Positions 47,136-58,640 of a stretch of 64,000 nucleotides of DNA are shown here, one piece after another. The translations under genes were made by a program, and so were the position numbers. The stretch spans positions 41,018,191 through 41,082,190 of the forward strand of contig JAOANR010000013.1 of NCBI GenBank assembly GCA_030278955.1, read 5' to 3'. Each line of letters starts with the position of its first letter. Within the stretch, counting starts at the first letter, position 1. Source of the DNA: Hygrophila difformis (Eukaryota > Streptophyta > Magnoliopsida > Lamiales > Acanthaceae). The notes beneath the pieces are model-generated. The model saw only the letters and a program-made list of their open reading frames with translations, did no database searches and was not told where the DNA came from.

Positions 47136-48383
47136 ATGGCCCCCAAACGCATTCGACGCGGAAATGAGGCTGATGAACCAGCTGCAACAACCAGGATGGG
47201 ATTGAGACCACTGAGGCCTGTTTCTAAACTTAACAAGAAAAGATTCGCCACCGCTGGTGCCCAAGAAAGGTTCTACACAATGCATGGCCAGCGAGCATAT
47301 GTGGGTGAACGGGCATTTAAAGAGGAGCATTTGTCGGATGATAGAGTAGCACCACTTGTGGATCTGTGGGGTTGGGGTAATCTTGCAGTCCACCCGGAAG
47401 GTACTGCACCAGCCGAACTAGCATTGGAAGTGTATGCCAATATACCAGATGCTCCTAGCATGTCAGAAGTGTTTGTTCGTGGGAAAACAGTTGATTTTTC
47501 ATCGGCAGCCATCAACGCACACCTCAGCCTACCAAACCAAGGGACTATCCGGATCCCCCCGGACGAAGTGCCTGTGGTACCAAACTGGGCTGTACTTTGT
47601 ACGAAAGAGGCAGTTCTACAAAACCCTAAAAACAATAAAGAACTCCGGACGAAGTGCTTGGATCCTCAGTGGAAGTTCGTAGCATGTGTTTGGAACGGGC
47701 GTATTAGACCCACCGTCCGCGAGAATTTTATCACCCGCGAAGCTTTCGATATGATTCATCACTTGGCATTTGGCGGGACGATTAATGTGGGGTCGTTGAT
47801 CAAGCAACACATGAAAGAAATAACTACCGATTCCTCTCTCGCCATCACACATATATATTTGATTTGGAGGATGTGTGTGGAAGCCGGTGTGGGAATTGAA
47901 AGAACGGAAGAGAGGTTGCCGGCTATGGGAACATTCAAAGTTCACAAGTTTACTGAACGGCGAGCCGATATTCAAAGTGGGAGAGCTGCTCCTGCTACAA
48001 TAAATGCAGACGATGATGGGGGTTTAATTCTACGTGTCCCTGAAGCACGAGCACCAACTTCTCCACCACCACAACCTGAGGCGATGGAAGCTGATCAACC
48101 CACCCTCATGCCCCCCCCCCCCCCCCCGATATCGCATGTGCCCCAAGGCGCGTTTGATTACACCGAGCTCGGCAGGATGTTCCAGGATATGCGCGTTCAT
48201 ATAGATGGTCGGTTCACACACATGCAGGATCATTTTGACAACCGCCTCAATGAGATGCAGGTACAATTGGACGGACGGATAAATGATGTTCATAAAGATA
48301 TCAGAGACATTGGAACTTCCTTGTATCGAAGGGACCCAGATGCTCCTGATCTAGCCCGTTTCCGCCCCGACGATATGGTTTGA
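47136..48383 (+). CDS. Putative plant transposon protein of MULE-2
   Basis: 415 residues, single exon. The start MAPKRIRRG is basic and NLS-like, the first ATG giving the full conserved region. Residues about 60-285 resemble the plant-only 'putative plant transposon protein' family (FVRGKTVDFSSAAINAHL, the Trp-rich WKFVACVWNG, ITREAFDMIHHLAFGG, IYLIWRMC). A Pro-rich linker with a run of prolines encoded by about 17 consecutive C follows. The C-terminal 70 residues show repeated amphipathic units (DMRVHIDGRF, DHFDNRLNEM, VQLDGRINDV) likely to coil. The domain's function is unknown. It sits between TGGTAAA array C and TTTACCA array D. The frame is intact. Confidence 0.65.
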   Translation: MAPKRIRRGNEADEPAATTRMGLRPLRPVSKLNKKRFATAGAQERFYTMHGQRAYVGERAFKEEHLSDDRVAPLVDLWGWGNLAVHPEGTAPAELALEVYANIPDAPSMSEVFVRGKTVDFSSAAINAHLSLPNQGTIRIPPDEVPVVPNWAVLCTKEAVLQNPKNNKELRTKCLDPQWKFVACVWNGRIRPTVRENFITREAFDMIHHLAFGGTINVGSLIKQHMKEITTDSSLAITHIYLIWRMCVEAGVGIERTEERLPAMGTFKVHKFTERRADIQSGRAAPATINADDDGGLILRVPEARAPTSPPPQPEAMEADQPTLMPPPPPPISHVPQGAFDYTELGRMFQDMRVHIDGRFTHMQDHFDNRLNEMQVQLDGRINDVHKDIRDIGTSLYRRDPDAPDLARFRPDDMV

Positions 48384-48743
48384 TGTTTGTAGGATTATGA
48401 TGGATTTGGTTGTGTCATGTTAAGTATTGTCAGACTTGTCGTCTTTAGGATGTCCCTTTGAGGCTGTTATGTTGCTTTGCTTCTGTTTTTTTCCACAAGT
48501 AATGGATGATGTCGTTTCGTGTTGCCTTTTCTGCTTTCGTATGTTTAGGATTAAAATATAATGTTTGAATCTCGTTTTCTTGATCATTTTCTAAATGCAT
48601 CGTGGTATGGATTAGACGTGCATATGGTAATATCATGGATGTAATTGAATGCAAATATCAGAGATGAGCACGAATGAATGCAAGTATGAGAATGAAGGAA
48701 TGCATGTGATTAGAATGAATGAAATCAACGTTTTTTTTTGTCT
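48384..48743. other. 3' flank of the MULE-2 third gene
   Basis: Probable 3' untranslated region, then repeated GAATGAATGCAA-type phrases. No gene. Confidence 0.4.
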
Positions 48744-48880
48744 GTGGCAAGGACGGTCAGATGGATGGTTTTGGAAACCGTCCTATTGACCGTCCTTCTT
48801 CCGCAGTAGACACCACTGCAATGCGGACGGTGAGAGGACGGACCGTCCGAGTATTGCCAGGACCGTCCTCATAAGGTTTT
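48744..48880. repeat. GGACGGT/ACCGTCC inverted-motif cluster
   Basis: Seven or so GGACGGT or ACCGTCC half-sites in about 130 bp, several facing each other (for example AGGACGGACCGTCCGAG near 48835). It separates the third gene from array D. Confidence 0.75.
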
Positions 48881-48894
48881 AACTTTAAGTTGTA

Positions 48895-50515
48895 TTTTAC
48901 CACAAAAAAATATAAAGTTCACTACCCACTATATAATTATTTTACCAAGTATTCCCATGTTTTTACCACAAAAAAAATGGTTGTTTGCCATACCCAATTA
49001 TTTTAGGAGTACTACACGGGTGTATTTTACCACAAAATGTATATATAGAGATTTACCACACACTATATGTAAGGTTTACCAAACTTGTCAAAATATTTAC
49101 CGCAACTATTGTTTGTGTCTTACCAAACATCGCATAATATTTACCACCATTATTGTTTGTGTTTTACCATCAATGCTCATGTGCTTTACCAAAGTTTTTA
49201 TGCATTTTACCACAACAAAAATATTGGAGTTTACAAAATAATATTTCGTTTATTTTCCATTTATCGCCAAAAAAAAAATGGTTGTTTGCCATACCCAATT
49301 ATTTTAGGAGTACTACACGGGTGTATTTTACCACAAAATGTATATATAGAGATTTACCACACACTATATGTAAGGTTTACCAAACTTGTCAAAATATTTA
49401 CCGCAACTATTGTTTGTGTCTTACCCAACATTGCATAATATTTACCACCATTATTGTTTGTGTTTTACCATCAATGCTCATGTGCTTTACCAAAGTTTTT
49501 ATGCATTTTACCACAACAAAAATATTGGAGTTTACAAAATAATATTTCGTTTATTTTCCATTTATCGCAAAAAAAAAAAAAATGGTTGTTTGCCATACCC
49601 AATTATTTTAGGAGTACTACACGGGTGTATTTTACCACAAAATGTATATATAGAGATTTACCACACACTATATGTAAGGTTTACCAAACTTGTCAAAATA
49701 TTTACCGCAACTACTGTTTGTGTCTTACCCAACATCGCATAATATTTACCACCATTATTGTTTGTGTTTTACCATCAATGCTCATGTGCTTTACCAAAGT
49801 TTTTATGCATTTTACCACAACAAAAATATTGGAGTTTACAAAATGATATTTCGTTTATTTTCCATTTATCGCAAAAAAAAAAAATGGTTGTTTGCCATAC
49901 CCAATTATTTTAGGAGTACTACACGGGTGTATTTTACCACAAAATGTATATATAGAGATTTACCACACACTATATGTAAGGTTTACCAAACTTGTCAAAA
50001 TATTTACCGCAACTATTGTTTGTGTCTTACCCAACATCGCATAATATTTACCACCATTATTGTTTGTGTTTTACCATCAATGCTCATGTGCTTTACCAAA
50101 GTTTTTATGCATTTTACCACAACAAAAATATTGGAGTTTACAAAATAATATTTCGTTTATTTTCCATTTATCGCAAAAAAAAAAAAAAATGGTTGTTTGC
50201 CATACCCAATTATTTTAGGAGTACTACACGGGTGTATTTTACCACAAAATGTATATATAGAGATTTACCACACACTATATGTAAGGTTTACCAAACTTGT
50301 CAAAATATTTACCGCAACTATTGTTTGTGTCTTACCCAACATCGCATAATATTTACCACCATTATTGTTTGTGTTTTACCATCGATGCTCTTGTGCTTTA
50401 CCAAAGTTATTATGCATTTTACCACAACAAAAATATTGGAGTTTACAAAATAATATTTCGTTTATTTTCCATTTTACCAACTTTTTTTTGTTCTTTACCA
50501 TGTTCAATGAACGGA
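48895..50515 (+). repeat. TTTACCA array D built on a 302-bp tandem repeat
   Basis: Five units start at ATGGTTGTTTGCCATACCCA (48977, 49278, 49582, 49884, 50189), 301-305 bp apart. Length differences lie in an A-run before each start. Each unit contains about nine TTTACC-type motifs (TTTTACCACAA, TTTACCAAAC, TTTACCACCAT and others). Units are nearly identical, so the array was amplified recently. Long open frames over it repeat the same peptide and are not genes. Confidence 0.92.
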
Positions 50516-50519
50516 TTTA

Positions 50520-50870
50520 CCATGTTCAATGGTTGGTGAACGGACGCCTTGAAGGACGGTTATAAGACACCGTGTAGAGACCGTCCTAATAACCCTGGAT
50601 TACGCGTTTGGGATAGGGACGGTACATGGACGGTTTCCGTAACCGTCCAAACTGGCGTCCTTTGATGAACAAAGTCACCGGACGGTCCTGGTAGTTCTGG
50701 GACGGTCCCCTGAAACCGTCCTCCAACCGTATTCAGAATCCTGTAATCTAAACTGGCTAGGGACGGTCGGAGGACGGTTTCGCCAACCGTCCATTTTGCC
50801 GTCCCTTCTCTAATTTCCAATATAGGACGGTTTGTAAAACCGTCCTATTAGCCGTCCCTTCAACAATTTT
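50520..50870. repeat. GGACGGT/ACCGTCC inverted-motif cluster
   Basis: Densest cluster: about twenty GGACGGT or ACCGTCC half-sites, often as pairs 10-15 bp apart that can form stems (for example around 50630-50650, 50760-50790 and 50823-50845). It is GC-rich compared with the flanks. Confidence 0.8.
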
Positions 50871-51110
50871 CTTTTCGCCTCTATTTATGCCACATCTACT
50901 ACCATGTGTTACAACGAAAAAATAAACAATTATTGACCATATCACAAAATCCATATGCTAACATGTATTCAAATGAAATTCAAATGCCATAATTCCATAT
51001 CAAGTTGCTACACATACACGGGATCATCTCCACATGCCATATATAATCCAAATGAAATTCCTCCAAAAACTTCCAAATGTATTATACAAACACTTCAATA
51101 CATAAGTAAT

Positions 51111-54100
51111 TCAAGTTATGAAATTATACATCCTGCCACACGTGTCAGTTAGCATTGCGTAAGCATAATATGCTCTCATTCGTTGCATGGACATGCTTTT
51201 AACTTCATTCCAAAAGTCGGGGTTGTCTCGTGCATAGGCCTCGCTCCATAGGACTACGTGCACACCACAATCCATGGAACCCTCCTTTTGTTCCCTACAA
51301 ACTTTATCTACAATGTCCGGGGACATTCTTATGCCCCACATATTGCAACACGATGACAAAAAATTTACCTACAAAAAAATGCACAACACAAAACAATGAT
51401 TTCAACTTTGGATCTAACAAATCTATACACTATTTCCAATTGAAGTGAACTTACAATTTTCTTTCTCCTCGTCTTCATTCGGGGATCAGTCCATTTTAAT
51501 GAATTCAAGCCATAGACCACGCCAACCTCTACATCCAGGACCACCATGTACCAATGATAAAGTGCTGCATCATTAATTGGGCACACGATGTACTTTATTT
51601 GGCTTGAATCCTTCAACCCCTTAATCCTGGTTATCTGCTCCCCACAAAACCCCACCATACGCTTTATGAATTCTTCGCACTCAAGCTCGGTCCAATCCAT
51701 CTTGGTAATTGGGTAGTGGTTGTGCATCACATTTTCAATATTTTGCTGACGCAAATTAAGTTACCCAATTAATAAACACTTAGTAAACAATCAACTGTAG
51801 TATATAATAAATACCCTCACCGTTGTCAACGTGCTCAAGAAGACCGCACGGCATGGGAACTCATACAACCTTTGGTAAAAGTCCGACTGAAATATCTCTA
51901 GACAAGCATCGATGATTGCACCAGATAGGGGCTGGTCCGTAAGCAGCTTAATTGCATCTGATACATGCACAGTAACGCCCACCCCCTCCCACACAATCTT
52001 CCTACATGATCAAGCCATAGAACACAATCAACACCATAGAAAGGTAATGGGTTTTATTGGAAACCAATAATACTAGACATATTATTATTTACCCTTTCAA
52101 CTTGCCGTCAAAGAACCTGTCAAGTAGTCCCCTCCTTTCTTCATCAACTTCATCCCGCCCGAACCAATCCCGTCTCCCCATGTGAGGCGCAAAGGCCTCA
52201 TCCCCACTAGATGTCGTGTCCACGTCATCCAAATCAAACTGCAAAATTCAGTAATACCATATTAATAAATTCAATTAATTAATTATAATTTGAATATTTA
52301 ATCATAATGTGTAGACGTCTTACCGGTTCATGTGATGACCCTCTTCCTGGTTCTTGTAATATCCCGCGTCGCCTTTTTTTCCTATCCGGTCTCGGGGACG
52401 TCTTTTGTGTAGTGTAATCTGGGTCCAACTTTTTCGGTCTCCGATCCCTCCTACTTTGCACATTTTTCACCAAAGATGAGACTATCTTCTTCTTCGCCTC
52501 TGGTCCGACCTCCTCTTGCCTTTCATTCCCCGCCTTCTCCTCGACTTCCTCCTGCATTTCATCCCCCGCCTTGTCCTCGACATCTTCCTGCCTTTCATCC
52601 CCTGCCTCGTTCCTGCCTACATCGTTTTCCTCATTCTCATTCAATCCTACACTTGGATCCTCAACCGGCACCTCCCCAGTAATCCTCTCATCATCAACAT
52701 CATCATCATAATCTACAGTGACACCCGTCCGAACCCCGTCGTCCATCCCTTGAGTAACCATGCAACTTTGTCCAAAGTCCCCCTCAATTGTCTTAAACCC
52801 TACATTTCCAAGTATAGTCGCCCCTGCATCCAATCCCTATATGTATGGAACACAAGTTACCCTTACGGACATGAACAAAGTACGTATATAAAAAAACTTT
52901 ATAGTTCCACGTACCGGTGGTAACACCCTTGCCGGCTCACATAGCATAATCTCATCCACCACCGGGATGAAATTTACCACATCGTCCCCTTTCGCATCGC
53001 GTAACTCTTGCCTACATTCATCAATCTTCCCACTTCTATCGGCCCATCTCGTAATCCTTGGAAATATCACACGATGGATGGGCTTGCCGAACTTTGGCAT
53101 CCTCTCGTAGAACCAAGCCTCCAATTACATATCATAGTCGTAAAAATTAGGTTAGATCACTCAAATAAAGGAATAAACACATTTACTCATACATTATGGT
53201 AAAATAATAATAATAAAAAACTCACCATTAAACCTACGGTACAACCATTAATGTATGAAGATCTCCCCTCCACGTAACCTATCATGGACTCGAGGAGGTA
53301 CGAGTATACCGCCGGGCCCCAAGCATACTCCCCCAACAACGTGGAATCCTCCGCATAATACCATAAGTACTTGGGAGTCGTGTAACCGGAAGTGGGAAAA
53401 AGTACACAATTAAACACAAGCAAGGCATATATGCTTGCATACTCCTCCGGGCTGCAGATCTCGTTCCCCTCCACCTCCCCTGCCCAATCACGTAATGCTT
53501 GCGCTATTTCGTTCCTCTTCACATCCCTACATTTCCCACCAAAGAATTTTCGTGATATAGTTGAGTCGTGCTCGAATCTATTGTCCATGTATTGTCCTAC
53601 GTGCCTCAACCCAAGCACACAGGACAACTCGCTACCCTTAAACTCTATTCTAGTGTCATCTCCAACCACAAAGCTCTTGGTTGCCGGCTCAAACACTTCA
53701 AGGACCGCTTGCAAACGCGGGAGATGGGCTGTCTCCTTGCTCAGTTTTGTGAAGTGCCCAAGACCACATGCTTCTATAGCTTGTCTTTGTCTATCGGTCC
53801 AACGGACCTCTACCTCGTCCACAACTTCTCTAAGATACTTGGCCGAGCAACGGGGAGCTTGGATACCCTTCTCCTTCGTGGCACCTATCAACAAACAAAA
53901 CAAAATTATGTTAACTCCTAAATCAATTCGTCAATATATACATATTACAATCCAAAATTATTACAACTCTACATGAAAACATCTCCATCACTGCATCACT
54001 AGCACAACATTGCACCAATAAATTTGGGGTTCTCAAATGTCTACACCAATATGACATTTCATCGAACACCTTAAATGCATAAATTATTCACCATAATTCA

Positions 54101-54347
54101 TCAAAATCACCAAAACAAAAACATCCCCAAATCATAATCAAAACACAGAAATCCAACATGTATAAACAACCAATGAAACTAAATTTCTTGAAGTAAACAA
54201 CAAAATCAATTTAGTCCCACCAATCAATCTACTCCCATAAAACACAAGTGAAACTAAAATTCTTTAAATAAACAACGAAATCAATTTACCCGTTTTCTTT
54301 GGCCGAACGCCATCTTCCACCACTTTGGGTTTTCTCTTCGGTGGCAT
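51111..54347 (-). CDS. DUF1985/Ulp1-type (C48) cysteine protease of MULE-2, complete frame
   Basis: Eight exons join in frame: 54347-54290, 53884-53226, 53118-52915, 52836-52324, 52238-52093, 52001-51821, 51745-51455, 51368-51111, giving 769 residues. The start is basic (MPPKRKPK). A DUF1985-like region follows (APRCSAKYLREVVDEV, LGEYAWGPAVYSYLLES), then an acidic linker with repeated DERQEDVEDKAG-type units, then the Ulp1 domain with His in YHWYMVVLD and Cys in GSMDCGVHVVLW, and Gln in REQKEG. The residue 17 after the His, usually Asp, is Asn (YGLNSLK). The third exon is 204 nt, the same as exon 2 of the MULE-1 protease, so gene structure is shared. Activity is uncertain because of the Asn. 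Confidence 0.83.
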
Positions 54348-56607
54348 TGTTGCAATAGTGTGTGGAAAGGACGAAATATAGTTCAAACTAAAAATGGAAG
54401 CTGCGTTCTCCTGCGTTCTCCTCCTTGTAATTCAACAGTGCTTCTTAGTTCTTCTTTCAAGGGCTTCGACCGACCGAGGCTTGAGATTAAATGATTCCCT
54501 TCGTTGCCTCCTTGATTTCAAAGAAGTAGTTCGTCCCCCACACTCGTCGATCGTCGGTGGGTCGCGGGTAGTCGTTCCCGTCAAACTCGTCCGTCTTCTC
54601 CAACCCGCGCTGTGTCCTTTGGTTTGAATTAATGATGGTGTTTATTTTTTAATGGGATTAACAAACTATTGTGGGTGCTTAATACAAGTCAAACTTTTAA
54701 AGGGGTCTCTTTTAGCAAGTTTTGAGGGACAGGTCTTTTATAAATCCAAACTATTTCTATTGGGGCTTTGACTCTAATTTTCCCTTGCTCAAATGTAAGC
54801 CCATAATAAAGTCCAATACAGTAGTTATTTCAGCCCAAAATGACCCCAGAAAAGGGAGTGAAACTGGACTCGATCAGGATATCATACTAATATGCCCTAA
54901 TAAGCTCATCCCAAACTCCATTTGCTTCACACTATATATATACTATGTTGGCATATACTGCCTGTTTCCAAAATTTTCATGATTGTGTTGACTTTTGACT
55001 GGTCAGACCTCACCGTTTTAGACATGATCCCGCCGTTATAATCTTTGTTGAGGTACCATGATTGGAAGGGGGAAACTAACTAATACTCCTATATATCTTG
55101 TCAGATATCGGTTACGACAAATCCCACTGCTGATGGATGGATGGATTCCTCGACCCCAAAATTCCTTTTCAGTCCTTTTTTTTTGTGGCCCTAATGATGC
55201 AAACCATGATGTTATTATTCTTACCACATCCCCAACAAATACATATATCTCCCAGGTACCGGCTAATCCTATCTTCAATACTCACAATGAATCGTCGTCA
55301 TCGCCCGATGTCGTGCCCAGATTGAACAATGGTGAAGACTGAAGACTAGTTTGGTGGATGCTAGTCATGAGTCTCCAAGCTAAGTCGGTCCTTGTTGTTG
55401 TTGTTGTTTTTTTGTGACGACTGTTGTAATGAAATATTTGGACATGTATGCATAAATGAAACCAATCAACCAACCTAGGTGGTTACGTTGCAATAATGGA
55501 GAACCCTTAAAAAGAGTTCACAATTTAGTTAGGGGCCTACAGATTTAGTGGCGGGCAGCAGTTTTTGAATTTATCAGTATTTAATACTTATTATCTGTAT
55601 TCAATGTGTCGAGGAAATATAGGAGAGGTGGGTGTCGCTGTTGCAGGGGCAGCAAGCAACCCATTTTGTCCAAGTTTTGTGCTGCAAACACATCAGCGAG
55701 GGATAGAATCGGACACAAACTAAACTGCAAGTACAACTTGTTGCAGTTCCTGCTCAAATAGTCAATTTTGAATTTCTCAATTGACAATATTAATCTGAAC
55801 TAGTTCACATTCATCATTTCATTTAGCAGTTTTGGATACAATTCGAAAATTCAAATGCAGGATCCACAAATGCTAATAGAATAAATAATACAGTAGTATG
55901 TGTAAATCTGCATCATCATCATACAAGGACTCAATTTGAATAGTTTTTTTTAGGTACATTATTATTAATTACACCTATCATCAATTCAATTCCTGGCAGT
56001 ATCCTAAGAAATATCTGATACTAATATTTATGGGTGTATTTCGTAAAATGTCCATGGCCTAGTTAGATTGGTACATCCACCATTGTACGAAATTGTAGTT
56101 ACAATCGTCAACTGGGATGTCACAATTTTCTTGTGTATTATATTACTTCATATAGTGGTCAACCTCTAGTATCATAATTACAGAAATAATATGGACTCGC
56201 CCGCTCTCTAATTGTTTTTTTTGGAACAGAATCCTAATTGTTTGATTTATTCCAAATCAGTCATATTCATTTCAATTCATTTAAATATTCCAATTACGGT
56301 TTTTGTATGTATTGGCAATGTTTTTCTTCATTCATTCACATTATTCTCGTCTGACTTTTTCTATTTGGTAGGAAAAAAAACAGGTACTTGAGATTTTTTG
56401 GCAAAAAATATTTAAGTTTATTATCTCGTAAACAAAAGTCAATTGGTTTGATAGATTTAAGTTTGTTTTATCTATTGCCATTTACTAAAAAAATTTACAT
56501 TAGCATCCGAATTAGTTTGTTTTCCCAAAGATGTACTTTCCCAAAAATGCACTTTATTAAAAATAAAAGTACATTTTCTCAGTCTCTAATTCAAATGCTA
56601 ACATATA
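54348..56607. other. Right boundary of MULE-2 and intergenic DNA
   Basis: Contains GGGGCTTTGACTCT (54762-54775), repeated from 32748. An open frame at 55058-55342 ends in a stop followed by a T-rich possible 3' untranslated region. It has no recognisable domain, so I do not call a gene. Beyond 55.4 kb only AT-rich sequence is seen. Confidence 0.4.
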
Positions 56608-56942
56608 CTCCCTCCGTCCCACTAATTCCGTCTCATTTTTCGTTTAGGTCCGTCCCATTATAATGTCACATTTCCCTTCTAGGAAATAATTACATACTTT
56701 AATTACTAAACACACTACCATCACATTATATTAATAAATAAATATACTAAAATTTCATCACAACTATCACATCACATATAAATAAATCAATTAAAAATTC
56801 AAATTCATTACAATCACATCACATAAATTCCTAATTTACCCCTACTTTAAACACTAATCTACCCCTACATTAAATACTAACTATCACCACATAAAATACC
56901 GTGCCCAAAAAAAATGGGACACTATTAGTGGGACGAAGGGAG
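56608..56942. mobile_element. Stowaway-like MITE, 335 bp
   Basis: The ends CTCCCTCCGTCCCACTAAT and, on the other strand from the right, CTCCCTTCGTCCCACTAAT are near-perfect inverted repeats with TA on both sides. The interior is AT-rich and non-coding, and differs from the 260-bp Stowaway copies. Confidence 0.8.
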
Positions 56943-58189
56943 TATTTTTTTTAGTAAATGACAGTAGAAAAAAAATAAGGTTTTTCCAACTAACAAGAGA
57001 AAATTAAGGAAAATTGAAGATCAAAAGGAGGACGGGTCAAAGTAACCGCATTCTAGTAATTGGTCTTGAAATCGTGGTTCGATACGTTGATGTTGTTAAG
57101 TGATTACGTCTTTTTTGTTGGAACGAATAAAAAAGAAAAAAAAAAGACATAAATAATTGAATGATGGAGTATTATTTATTTTAATTATATCACGCTTTTG
57201 AACAACCGCTTTCTCACATTTTTGGTCCAATTCGCCCAATAAATCAACGGCAAATGTAATAAAATCCCCCTAAAACAAAATACTCACTCTATACTCCCTC
57301 TATACTATCATACACCAATTTTACTCTCTACCTCAGAATATTGGTTTTCTTTGGAAATTCAAAAAATGAAAAGACTCAAATACCCCTTAGTAAAAAATAT
57401 CTGTAACACATAGGATGAAGGATAAAATGGTAAATGTCCCGAGCTGTCACATCATCCCTTATCTTTTAAACCCACCTCTACAATTTTTCTTCCAATAACC
57501 CCTCCCTCATCTTTCAAACTCACCTACAACTTTTCTTCCAATAACCCCTCAACACCCCATTATGCAGTTTTTTTTTTTTTTTTATCACCGGTAAAGTCCT
57601 CAATTCTCCAAATTGTCATGCGAAAAAGGGCAAAACAAGGGGCACAACTTCATTGTGAAGGGTCGAATCAAACCCCAACAAAATAGTGCCTGAGTTCATG
57701 CAAAAGAGGGCGAAAACAGGGGCAAAATCTTCAGTTTTTTTTAGGCTAAAGATGAATGGTAATGCACCCCGTAACTCGGAAATGAAATGAGTTTCAGTTT
57801 AGGGTGCGATTGAAGTGTTTAGGGGTTGGAATGAGTTATTTTCGAGCATTTTTTTGTTGCTACGAATTTGGGGATTAGGGTTTATGGTATACCCAACAAA
57901 ATTGAAATGGGTTTCGCGTAGGGTGCCTTAGTTGTGTATTTGTGACTGAGTGTGTTTTTTTGGCGAAAAGAAGGTGTTTGTGCCCCTCCTCCAGTAGATG
58001 CGAAAACTGGCATAATTGTTGTGGCAAGATTTTTTATTTCACATAAGTATGGTTTTATGGAGGGAAAAAATGTGTTTTCCCCTTTTAAAGTTGTTGCGAA
58101 TTTGACATAGGTTTTTAGTACCATATGTGAGTTCATACATGTGCTAATTGTTCGAGAAGTATGAAAATGTTATTTTTTGTTTATAAATG

Positions 58190-58640
58190 GGTTATGAAAT
58201 TGTTGATTTTGTAAATACCTGCGCTCATGTATGTATGTGTTGTTTTCTATTACAATTAGTGGTGTTTTTTGAGTTGATATGCTGTATTTTTTCTGTATGA
58301 AGCGTCGTTTTCTGTTCATATCTTTGTTAAGAAAAGAATGTATTGTTTTTATCGCAATTAATGGTGTTTTTAAGGTAATAATAGTGTTGTGTTGTTTTTG
58401 TATGAAAAATTTGTGTCTGTTCATACCTGTGTTCATAATTAATGTGTTGTTTTATGTTGCGATCAATGGTGTTTTTTGAGTTAATAACTGTGTTGTGTTG
58501 TTTTTAGTATAAAAAGTTATTTTTTGTTCATACATGTTTTTTTGTGTATAATGGTATGAATAGGTTGTGTTGTTTTTTGTTCATACATGTTGTTTTGAAT
58601 GTGTGGTTTTTTGGTATAATGGTATAATGGTATGAATGGG
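58190..58640. repeat. Diverged T/G-rich tandem repeat
   Basis: About three to four units of roughly 110 bp sharing GTGTTGTTTT, AATTARTGGTGTTTTT and GTTCATAC phrases. It lies just upstream of the Ulp1-like relic, so it may include its former promoter. Confidence 0.5.

Larger units (their letters stand above)
33552..54347 (+). mobile_element. MULE-2: large Mutator-like element with three genes and motif arrays
   Basis: Minimum extent from the transposase start to the start of the opposing protease gene. Contents in order: transposase (+), TGGTAAA and GGACGGT arrays, a 210-bp telomere-motif array (split by MULE-3), more arrays, putative plant transposon protein (+), 302-bp TTTACCA array, GGACGGT cluster, DUF1985/Ulp1 protease (-). 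Without MULE-3 (8163 bp plus a 9-bp duplication) the interior is about 12.6 kb. Outer ends are uncertain. Confidence 0.65.

Noticed and set aside
48895..50515. CRISPR-like array
   Set aside because: Units are about 302 bp with no unique spacers, and the DNA is plant nuclear.
48957..50565. Long overlapping open frames in three phases
   Set aside because: They translate the same 302-bp tandem repeat again and again; the frames exist because the unit lacks stops, not because of coding constraint.
55058..55342. Last exon of an unknown host gene
   Set aside because: The frame ends in a stop before a T-rich stretch, but no domain, upstream exon or splice partner could be identified.
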